From: Rhodobacteraceae bacterium UBA6273 | GTDB lineage: Bacteria > Pseudomonadota > Alphaproteobacteria > Rhodobacterales > Rhodobacteraceae | Length of the DNA: 22,818 nt | Direction: 5' to 3' | NCBI GenBank assembly: GCA_002440625.1 | Contig: DJUV01000107.1 | Span: forward strand, 1-22,818 | Part shown: positions 17,436-22,818 of the stretch, piece by piece | Layout: each line of letters opens with the position of its first letter | Position numbering within the stretch: the stretch's first letter is position 1 | Translations under genes and position numbers: made by a program | Notes under the pieces: model-generated | Told to the model about the DNA's origin: nothing | Databases searched by the model: none | The model's input: the letters and a program-made list of their open reading frames with translations, nothing else

Positions 17436-17786
17436 TCAGTCCGTCATCCGGCCCAACAGTCCAAGATCGTTGAGCGCCCGTTCCACATGCGAGGGAAGGG
17501 TGCCGGGAGCTGCGGTTGTCTGCGCCTCGGCTTTCAGCGCGTCGAACTTCTTGCGCAGCCCGGCCTTTTCCTTGTCCCGGCAATCGTTCCACGGGCGCCC
17601 CTGAAGCCCCATGACCAGCGCGTAATATCCGATGAAATGCGGTCGTGTTCCGGCCCGCATCAGCCTGAGGTAAGCCTCATCCGCGCCAAGCGCGATCACC
17701 TCTTCGGCGGAATGCATCCCGGCCCGTGCAAAACCCTCTTCCGAGGCGGGGCCGAGATTTGGAATGTCTGAAACCGGGCGCGGCAT
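17436..17786 (-). CDS. TfoX/Sxy family protein, C-terminal domain only
   Basis: The 116-aa product contains IPNLGPASEEGFARAGMHSAEEVIALGADEAYLRLM, which is the helix-hairpin-like TfoX C-terminal domain, followed by a conserved tail (PHFIGYYALVMGLQGRPWNDC). TfoX/Sxy proteins regulate competence with CRP in gammaproteobacteria, but this chain lacks the N-terminal TfoX domain, so a competence role should not be assumed. The stand-alone C-terminal domain may simply bind nucleic acid or protein. The ATG at 17784-17786 is supported by GGAGG just upstream. It lies 54 bp after the small gene at 17841-18005 and may share its promoter. Confidence 0.85.
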   Translation of the reverse strand: MPRPVSDIPNLGPASEEGFARAGMHSAEEVIALGADEAYLRLMRAGTRPHFIGYYALVMGLQGRPWNDCRDKEKAGLRKKFDALKAEAQTTAAPGTLPSHVERALNDLGLLGRMTD

Positions 17787-17840
17787 GAGGCCTCCTCTCG
17801 CGGAGACGACCTTAGGGCCGTGCCACCCGGTGTTGAAGCC

Positions 17841-18005
17841 TCAGATCGAGGCCCAGTCGCGGAACTGCGTGCCCTGCATCTGTGCGGCGGGCTTCTTCTC
17901 GTCGCCGCGGCGTTGCACGGGCTGCTGCTGGCTGCCCTGCTGCTGGACCTGCGCACCCTCGCGCGGTTCTGCCCGTTCCGAACCCATCTGTTTCGGCTGT
18001 TCCAT
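17841..18005 (-). CDS. Small hydrophilic Gln-rich protein (54 aa), probable gene
   Basis: An ATG at 18003-18005 (minus strand) opens a 54-codon frame ending in TGA at 17841-17843. The peptide starts MEQPKQMGSERAEPREGAQV, is rich in glutamine in the middle (QQQGSQQQPVQRRGDEKK) and ends QGTQFRDWASI. It has no hydrophobic segment, so it is soluble and probably disordered. Support for it being real: a purine-rich GGAAGGAA sits upstream of the ATG, a fair -35/-10 pair lies 88-116 bp upstream (18093-18121), and it reads in the same direction as the TfoX-type gene. I do not recognise a family and assign no function. A chance frame in GC-rich DNA remains possible. Confidence 0.5.
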   Translation of the reverse strand: MEQPKQMGSERAEPREGAQVQQQGSQQQPVQRRGDEKKPAAQMQGTQFRDWASI

Positions 18006-18295
18006 CTTCCGTTCCTTCCCCGCGACCCTTCGGGCCGCATACGCACCTTACCTCGGACCATGCTCACTCAACTCGGTGGCTTTGGCGGGGCGCAGATATG
18101 GCCGTAGCCAGTCACCGTCAAGGGATTCTGCGGGCAGTTTTCAATCCGCTCAATATTTGGGCATCAGAACTTTGTGATTAGAGCCGTCTCAGCAACAGTC
18201 TGGCAAACCTGACTTGCACTAACGGCAAGAGGCGAAACGGGTTGGTGGGAATGCTGCACGCGCTGCAAACGCTGGGGTTGCAGAGTCGTTCAGGC
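18006..18295. other. Gene-free, relatively AT-rich intergenic stretch
   Basis: No protein gene is supported between the small gene and the DUF4202 gene. The stretch carries the predicted minus-strand promoter at 18093-18121. A weak hairpin lies near the end (CTGCAA ... TTGCAG at about 18262-18282), which could mark the end of the DUF4202 transcript but has no T-run. From about 18110 to 18290 the base composition is clearly less GC-rich than in the flanking genes. No tRNA-like or repeat structure was found. Confidence 0.5.
18093..18121 (-). promoter_or_regulatory. Predicted sigma-70-type promoter for the small gene and TfoX-type gene
   Basis: On the minus strand TTGACG (18116-18121) is separated by 17 bp from TATCTG (18093-18098). 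The -35 matches five of six consensus bases; the -10 matches three. The start of transcription would fall near 18086, giving a leader of about 80 nt before the ATG at 18005. The surrounding bases are visibly AT-richer than the rest of the window. Confidence 0.45.
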
Positions 18296-18856
18296 TCAGA
18301 CCCGGAAGGCGGCGGCAAAGGGCTCGGGCAGAGAAAATTCCGCCAAAGCTCGCGTTCGCGCCCCGGCTGACATCTTGCGCGCGGTCTTGGCAACGATGCG
18401 TTCAAGCTCCTCGGGTGACCGGCCTTCGGCGAAAGGACTGAAGTACCAGCGCAGGAACACAAAGCAGATCACATCCTCAAGCGCCTGCACTTCGGCGTCG
18501 CGCTTGATGCCTTCCTTCCTCAGCATCCGGCCCACCTCGGCAATGCTCTCACCGTCATACCCGGCCCTTGCCATGATCTCGCCCACGCGGCGGGCATGGA
18601 AGGCGCCGAGGTCGCGCCGCCAGGTCAGATAGCCTTCGCGCCCCTCGGGGTAGCTTGATCGCGGGCTGGTCCAGCGTTCGATATGCTGGCCGCGCGCCGC
18701 GATCTTGAGAATGTCGGAGGCATCGGGGAAAAGCCGCGCCAGTTCCTCGCTCATCCGCTGGCCGTAGAGAAGCACAGCGGGCGCGCCTTCGCTCAGATCC
18801 GGGTCGGCGGCATTGGCGGCGTCGATGGCGGCAATGGTTTCGGCAAGTCTGGTCAT
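18296..18856 (-). CDS. DUF4202 domain protein
   Basis: The 186-aa product matches the DUF4202 family, which has no proven function: PAVLLYGQRMSEELARLFP, KIAARGQHIERW, SYPEGREGYLTWRRDLGAFHARRVGEIM and ALEDVICFVFLRWYFSPF are its conserved-looking segments. The protein is all helical with no membrane segment, so cytosolic. H58 and E60 (QHIER), H87 (FHARR) and D128 (LEDVICF) sit in an order that resembles the metal-binding residues of HD-domain phosphohydrolases; this is my inference, not an established assignment. The ATG at 18854-18856 overlaps the stop of the mutase gene by 4 bp (ATGA), so the two are made together and may work in the same pathway. Confidence 0.85.
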   Translation of the reverse strand: MTRLAETIAAIDAANAADPDLSEGAPAVLLYGQRMSEELARLFPDASDILKIAARGQHIERWTSPRSSYPEGREGYLTWRRDLGAFHARRVGEIMARAGYDGESIAEVGRMLRKEGIKRDAEVQALEDVICFVFLRWYFSPFAEGRSPEELERIVAKTARKMSAGARTRALAEFSLPEPFAAAFRV

Positions 18857-20250
18857 GGCGTCTTCTCGTGGTTTCTAAGGTCGGCGATGCGGGCAAGGGT
18901 TTCGCGCACCAGAGCTGTGGCCGTGGCGGTATCCGCCGTCTCGGCATAGCACCTGAGTTCCGGTGCGTTGCCAGAGGGGCGCAGATGCAGGATTGCGCCG
19001 TCGCTGAAGGTCATGCGCAACCCCTCGGTCAGGTCGATGAGCGTTTCCCGCCGCCCAGCGAAGAAATTGGCCCGCGCTGCGGCATCACGGGTCAGCCGGG
19101 CGACGAAGGCCTGCGACCATTCCATCGGCACCTCCTCCAGCCGGTCCGAGGCGGTGACGCGGGCGGGCAGGGTCGCGACGAGATCGGTGAGGGAGAGGCC
19201 CCTTGCCGCCGCCGTGGCCAGCGTCGCGATGATCGGCAGGAAGGCGTCGCGCGTCATGAGGGGGGCGATTGGGCCGGATGACCCCGCCGCCGCGAATCCC
19301 AGAAGAAAGCCACCGTTGGCCTCGAAGCCTGCGACCCTTGCGCCGGGGGTTGCCATCCGCGCCTCCATCGCCGCGATGACATAGGGCGAGCCGATGCGGG
19401 TGCGCTCGGTGGCGGCGAATAGGCCTGACGCCTCGATCAGCGTGTTCGATGAGACCGGCGTGACGACCGTGTCGGCGCCAAGGGCCGCAGCCGTCAGCGT
19501 GCCGATGACATCGCCGGGAATGACCCGACCTGCCGCATCGGTCACGAGCGGGCGGTCGGCGTCGCCGTCCAGCGAGACGATGGCGTCGAAGGTGCCGTCT
19601 GCCGCCCAAGCGGCGAGCATCCGCCGGGTGTCGTCGCTGACGGCCTCGGTATCGACCGGAACGAAGGTGTCCGAACGCCCGAGCGGCGTGACCTTGGCGC
19701 CGAGCGCCGTGAGAACCTCGGCCAGAAGGTCGCGCGCGACGGAGCTGTGCTGATAGACGCCGATGCGCAGGCCTTTCAACGCGCCGGCATAGGCGTCGGT
19801 GTATCGGCGGGCATAGGCGGCGCGGGCGGCGGTCGCAATTTCCGGCGTGGCTTTGGCCGCGGGCGTCGCTTCGGAGAATCCGGCGACGATGGCAGCCTCG
19901 TCCGCCTTAGTGATCTCGCCCAAGGCTGAGTAGAACTTCAACCCGTTGCGGTCGGCGGGGATGTGGCTGCCCGTCACCATGACCGAGGGCGCACTCGCCG
20001 CCATCGCGGCGAGCGCCAGCGCCGGGGTCGGCACTTCGCCGCAATCGGCAACGCGAAGGCAAAGCTCGGCGGCGGTATCGGCGACGGTTGCCGCGATGCG
20101 GGCCGATGAGGGCCTGAGGTCGCGGGCGATCATCAGGCGCCCGTCATGCGGCACCGCGTGAAGGAAAGCCCGCACATAGCCCGCGCAGAGCGGGTCGGTT
20201 AGTTCCGTCACCAGCCCGCGCAGGCCGCTGGTCCCGAATTTCGGCGCCAT
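18853..20250 (-). CDS. Phosphomannomutase (phosphohexomutase superfamily)
   Basis: This enzyme interconverts mannose-6-phosphate and mannose-1-phosphate, the step before GDP-mannose formation. The 465-aa product shows FGTSGLRG (5-12), the phosphoserine loop VTGSHIPADRNG (92-103; S95 carries the phosphate), the magnesium loop LDGDADRP (227-234; D228, D230, D232), a sugar-binding FEANGG segment, and the C-terminal phosphate-binding RPSGNAPELR. The DRNG following the serine loop and the divergent manC gene favour phosphomannomutase over glucosamine or glucose mutase, though dual phosphoglucomutase activity cannot be excluded. The ATG at 20248-20250 gives the normal start; its Shine-Dalgarno sequence is weak (GGTGA). 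It overlaps the DUF4202 gene downstream. Confidence 0.9.
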   Translation of the reverse strand: MAPKFGTSGLRGLVTELTDPLCAGYVRAFLHAVPHDGRLMIARDLRPSSARIAATVADTAAELCLRVADCGEVPTPALALAAMAASAPSVMVTGSHIPADRNGLKFYSALGEITKADEAAIVAGFSEATPAAKATPEIATAARAAYARRYTDAYAGALKGLRIGVYQHSSVARDLLAEVLTALGAKVTPLGRSDTFVPVDTEAVSDDTRRMLAAWAADGTFDAIVSLDGDADRPLVTDAAGRVIPGDVIGTLTAAALGADTVVTPVSSNTLIEASGLFAATERTRIGSPYVIAAMEARMATPGARVAGFEANGGFLLGFAAAGSSGPIAPLMTRDAFLPIIATLATAAARGLSLTDLVATLPARVTASDRLEEVPMEWSQAFVARLTRDAAARANFFAGRRETLIDLTEGLRMTFSDGAILHLRPSGNAPELRCYAETADTATATALVRETLARIADLRNHEKTP

Positions 20251-20672
20251 CCGTTCACCGTGCTTTCAGAGGGTTAGGGCCTCAGTTCTGACATGCTCCG
20301 CCGGGAAGTATAGGGGGATATGCGGTGAATCGCACTCCCTGCCGGTTTTCCCCTCTGCGGCGGCCGGTCCGGCAAGGACCGCAAGGTTCTGCGCAAGGGC
20401 ACAGGAACTGGATCGAGCCTAAAGCGAAAATCGGCCGAGAAACGACCATTGTTTCCAAAAAGCCGCAACCCAGCGCCGCTCGCCGGTCAGAGGTCGCGCC
20501 GCACGACCTGAGATTGTATGGTTCACCGCAAAGCCCTTGCAGATTGCCCGCATTCAGGACGTTTCCCGATGATCGCAAAGCCCGTTTCGTTCATGGTGCC
20601 GGATATGCGCCCGGTGGTTCCTGCCTGTAAAAGGCGACAGACCCCGGAATGCGCGACAGGTGGAGTGGCGAG
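20251..20672. other. 422-bp divergent intergenic region, GDP-mannose locus
   Basis: This stretch separates the phosphomannomutase operon (minus) from manC (plus) and should hold both promoters. Visible items are a TATACT -10-like hexamer for the minus strand at 20307-20312; a 14-bp imperfect palindrome TGCG-GTGAAT-CGCA at 20321-20334 just upstream of it; a small hairpin CGGTCC/GGACCG at 20365-20381; and a 35-codon reading frame at 20569-20676 running into the manC start. I found no convincing plus-strand promoter, tRNA or repeat. Longer frames crossing the region on either strand do not resemble proteins. Confidence 0.6.
20307..20334 (-). promoter_or_regulatory. Candidate promoter/operator of the phosphomannomutase operon
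   Basis: TATACT (minus strand, 20307-20312) matches five of six -10 consensus bases and would start transcription about 50 nt before the mutase ATG. At the expected -35 position there is no recognisable hexamer; instead the imperfect palindrome TGCGATTCACCGCA (20321-20334) overlaps it. That layout fits a promoter that needs an activator, but it is inferred from sequence alone. Confidence 0.3.
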
Positions 20673-20676
20673 ATGA
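20569..20676 (+). CDS. Candidate 35-aa leader peptide coupled to manC
   Basis: An ATG at 20569 opens a 35-codon frame (MIAKPVSFMVPDMRPVVPAC...) whose TGA at 20674-20676 overlaps the manC ATG as ATGA, the same coupling used by real gene pairs in this window. A weak AGGA lies about 10 nt upstream of its start. The peptide resembles nothing I know. It could be a translated leader that sets manC expression, or a chance frame; the short length and GC-rich background make chance quite possible. Confidence 0.25.
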   Translation: MIAKPVSFMVPDMRPVVPACKRRQTPECATGGVAR

Positions 20677-22076
20677 GCGACAAGATCCTCCCGGTGATCC
20701 TTTGCGGCGGGACCGGCACCCGGCTCTGGCCGGTATCGCGCGAGGGTATGGCCAAGCAGCTTCTGCCGATCATCGGTGATGAGACGATGCTCCAGATGAC
20801 GCTCCGCCGGGTCGAGTCCGAGGGCTTTGCCGCGCCGATGGTGATCGGCGCCCATGCCGTTCGCTTCACAATCCGCGACCAGGTCGAGGCGGTGGCGCCG
20901 AAGGCGCGCGTGGTGATCGAGCCTGAGCGGCGCGACACCATGGCGGCGGTCCTTCTGGCGGCGGCGATTGCGGCGAAGGACGATCCCGATACGCTGATTG
21001 CTGTCATGCCCTCGGACCACCTGATCCGCGACGCCGGCGCCTTTCAGGCCGCGATCCGCACCGCCGCCGGATCGGTACGCACCTCGGGCATTGCCGTCGT
21101 CGGAGTCCAGCCCACCGGACCGGCGACGGGATACGGTTACATCAAGCCGGGGGCCGCGGCGAAGGACGGCACCTCGGCGGTCGAGCGGTTCGTCGAGAAG
21201 CCGGACGAGGCGCGGGCGGCGGCGCTGATTGCGGAAGGATGCCTCTGGAATGCGGGCATGTTTTCGTTCCGCGCCGGCTGGCTGATCGCGGCGATGGGCG
21301 CGATGGAGCCGGAGGCGGTCGAACTTGTCACGAAGGCGGTGGCCGCGATGAAACAGGACCTCGGCATGTGGGTGCCGGGGGCAGACTTCGGCAAGGTCCG
21401 CGCGACCTCCTTTGACCACGGCTTCATGGAAAAGACCCGCGAGGCGCGGGTCGCGCCGGGCAATTTCCGCTGGTCGGATGTCGGCGACTGGGATGCGGTC
21501 TGGGCGGAGTCCGGCAAGGATGAAGCGGGCAACGCGATCCGGGGCGATGGCTTCGCCTATGCGGCGAAAGACAATCTCATCCATTCCGAGGGTCGCCTCG
21601 TCTGCGCCGTAGGCGTCGAGGGGCTGGCGATCATCGAGACTCCGGACGCCATTATGGTGGCGCCGCGCGCAAAGGCGCAGGAGGTCAAGGGGCTTGTCGG
21701 CGCGCTGAAAGGCGCCAGCCGGCCTGAGGCGGTCGAGCATATCCGCAATCACCGGCCCTGGGGCTGGTACCAGACGATGGATCTTGGCGAACGCCACCGG
21801 GTGAAGCGCATCGTGGTGAAACCCGGCGCGAAGCTGAGCTTGCAAAAGCACCATCACCGCGCCGAGCACTGGGTCGTCGTGCGCGGCACGGCGGAAGTGA
21901 CCTGCGACGGCAAGGTGACGATCCTGCACGAGAACGAAAGCGTCTACCTCCCCATCGGCTCGGTCCACCGGCTCGCCAATCCCGGCCGCATCCCGGTCGA
22001 GATCATCGAGGTGCAGACCGGGACCTATCTTGAGGAAGATGATATCATAAGGCTTGAGGATCAGTTCGGGCGCTGA
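20673..22076 (+). CDS. manC: Mannose-1-phosphate guanylyltransferase / mannose-6-phosphate isomerase
   Basis: This two-domain enzyme isomerises fructose-6-phosphate to mannose-6-phosphate and makes GDP-mannose from mannose-1-phosphate and GTP. The 467-aa product has an N-terminal nucleotidyltransferase domain (CGGTGTRLWPVSR at 11-23, MPSDHLI, FVEKPDEA, WNAGMFSFR, SDVGDWDAVW) and a C-terminal cupin-type isomerase domain with the zinc-site segment QKHHHRAEHW (391-400), then VVRGTAEVTCDG and YLPIGSVHRLANPG. The usual PKQ of the catalytic loop reads AKQ here (27-29). The ATG at 20673 follows AGGTGGAG at good spacing and is preferred to an upstream in-frame codon at 20649. It diverges from the phosphomannomutase gene; the product feeds surface polysaccharide. 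Confidence 0.93.
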   Translation: MSDKILPVILCGGTGTRLWPVSREGMAKQLLPIIGDETMLQMTLRRVESEGFAAPMVIGAHAVRFTIRDQVEAVAPKARVVIEPERRDTMAAVLLAAAIAAKDDPDTLIAVMPSDHLIRDAGAFQAAIRTAAGSVRTSGIAVVGVQPTGPATGYGYIKPGAAAKDGTSAVERFVEKPDEARAAALIAEGCLWNAGMFSFRAGWLIAAMGAMEPEAVELVTKAVAAMKQDLGMWVPGADFGKVRATSFDHGFMEKTREARVAPGNFRWSDVGDWDAVWAESGKDEAGNAIRGDGFAYAAKDNLIHSEGRLVCAVGVEGLAIIETPDAIMVAPRAKAQEVKGLVGALKGASRPEAVEHIRNHRPWGWYQTMDLGERHRVKRIVVKPGAKLSLQKHHHRAEHWVVVRGTAEVTCDGKVTILHENESVYLPIGSVHRLANPGRIPVEIIEVQTGTYLEEDDIIRLEDQFGR

Positions 22077-22157
22077 CCGGCGCCCGCCCAATTGAACGGC
22101 GAATTTCGATAAGGACTTTGGCCGCGCGGGCGGCACAGGATGACAAAGGAGCAAGAC

Positions 22158-22818
22158 ATGGGTGTTGGACATAATATCGAGGCCGAGAATGCCGGCTGGA
22201 GTTTCGCGGGCAAGACCTCGGAGACCTTCGTGGAGCATATCAAGCAATCGGTGCCGCTTTACGCCGAGGGGCATGAGATGGTCTGCCAGCTCAGCGATTT
22301 CTTCGTCTCCGACAACAGCGTGTGTTACGAGATCGGCACCTCCACCGGCGAATTGCTGAAGAAACTCGCGGTTCACAACAAGACCAAGCCCGGCGCGCGC
22401 TGGATCGGCATCGACCCGGTGGCGGAGATGGTGGAGACCGCAAAGCAGCACTGCGCCGACGTCAAGAACATCCAGCTTCTGCACGACGATGCGCGGCTTT
22501 TCGACTATGAACCAGCCGACATGATCGTGTCCTATTACACGATCCAGTTCATCCCGCCGCGCGACCGCCAGCAGTTGATCGACCGCATCTACCAGTCGCT
22601 GAACTGGGGCGGGGCCTTTGTCATGTTCGAAAAGGTCCGCGCGCCGGATGCGCGGTTCCAGGACATCATCACGCAGCTTTACGCCGATTTCAAACTGCGC
22701 AACGGGTTCGACTGCGAAGAGATCGTGATGAAGACCCGCAGCCTGAAGGGCATCCTTGAACCCTTCTCCACCCAGGGCAATATCGACCTGATGAAGCGCG
22801 CGGGCTTTGTCGATATCA
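22158..22818 (+). CDS. CmoA-like class I SAM-dependent methyltransferase (3' end cut by window)
   Basis: The first 220 residues are present. The N-terminal SFAGKTSETFVEHIKQSVPLY, the SAM-site CYEIGTSTGELLKKL (56-70), WIGIDPVAEMVE (82-93), SYYTIQFIPPRDRQQLIDRIYQSLNWGGAFVMFEK and DFKLRNGFDCEEIVMKTRS line up well with E. coli CmoA, which makes carboxy-SAM from SAM and prephenate for wobble-uridine modification of tRNA. R194 (in KTRSLKGIL) falls where CmoA has R199, the residue that contacts the carboxylate of carboxy-SAM. AAGGAG stands 7 nt before the ATG. It lies 81 bp after manC, so it may belong to the polysaccharide locus instead of tRNA modification. No cmoB is visible. Called here as CmoA-like, not as CmoA itself. 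Confidence 0.8.
   Translation, partial: MGVGHNIEAENAGWSFAGKTSETFVEHIKQSVPLYAEGHEMVCQLSDFFVSDNSVCYEIGTSTGELLKKLAVHNKTKPGARWIGIDPVAEMVETAKQHCADVKNIQLLHDDARLFDYEPADMIVSYYTIQFIPPRDRQQLIDRIYQSLNWGGAFVMFEKVRAPDARFQDIITQLYADFKLRNGFDCEEIVMKTRSLKGILEPFSTQGNIDLMKRAGFVDI

Noticed and set aside
18098..18181. 27-codon plus-strand frame MAVASHRQGIL...
   Set aside because: No Shine-Dalgarno sequence, very short, and it overlaps the predicted promoter of the small gene on the other strand.
20325..20630. 101-codon plus-strand frame in the mutase-manC intergenic region
   Set aside because: No Shine-Dalgarno sequence, no family resemblance, and it overlaps the probable divergent promoter region.
22081..22132. 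CGCCCGC and GCGGGCG as a terminator after manC
   Set aside because: The two 7-bp arms are 38 nt apart with no T-run; such matches are common by chance in GC-rich DNA.
20523..22484. Minus-strand open frame of 653 codons opposite manC and the CmoA-like gene
   Set aside because: It covers two recognisable genes on the other strand and the translation (Asp-, Arg-, His-rich) resembles no protein family.

Overview
The window looks like a core chromosomal segment of an alphaproteobacterium of the order Rhodobacterales (Rhodobacter/Paracoccus/Defluviimonas-like). The reasons are the high GC content with strong third-position GC bias, the gene order pepA <-> lptF-lptG-lptD-surA-pdxA-rsmA, a DUF4167 gene next to prfA-prmC, and the style of the individual proteins. 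This placement is from pattern recognition; no search was run. No tRNA, rRNA, insertion sequence, phage gene or CRISPR array was seen.

Layout. (1) 1-1961, plus strand: the 3' end of prfA, overlapping prmC (release factor and the enzyme that methylates it), then a DUF4167 gene with a long disordered tail. (2) 1996-10151, minus strand: a small secreted protein of unknown function, then, read from right to left, lptF, lptG, lptD, surA, pdxA, rsmA. LptF/LptG/LptD are LPS-export parts, SurA folds outer-membrane proteins including LptD, PdxA makes pyridoxal phosphate and RsmA methylates 16S rRNA. lptF, lptG and lptD overlap at start/stop codons. (3) 10281-12884, plus strand: pepA overlapping holC (DNA polymerase III chi), then a LysE-type exporter. 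(4) 12874-16004, minus strand: a YheS-type ABC-F protein, a MarC-family membrane protein and a membrane-anchored retropepsin-like protease. (5) 16201-17419, plus strand: ndk with a clear intrinsic terminator, then an exported TPR protein with codon use unlike its neighbours. (6) 17436-18005, minus strand: a stand-alone TfoX C-terminal-domain protein preceded by a probable 54-aa small gene with its own promoter. (7) 18296-20250, minus strand: phosphomannomutase overlapping a DUF4202 gene. (8) 20673-22818, plus strand: manC, then a truncated CmoA-like methyltransferase.

The last two blocks form a divergent GDP-mannose locus around a 422-bp intergenic region: the mutase makes mannose-1-phosphate and ManC activates it to GDP-mannose, presumably for surface polysaccharide. 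Most of the window is housekeeping. The points most worth a second look are the CmoA-like protein that keeps the arginine associated with carboxy-SAM, the translational coupling of DUF4202 to the mutase, an EF-hand/dockerin-like acidic loop and a reduced cysteine set in LptD, the unlisted 54-aa Gln-rich small gene, and two intergenic AAATAC-plus-palindrome elements. I see no clear multi-gene system of a wholly new kind.
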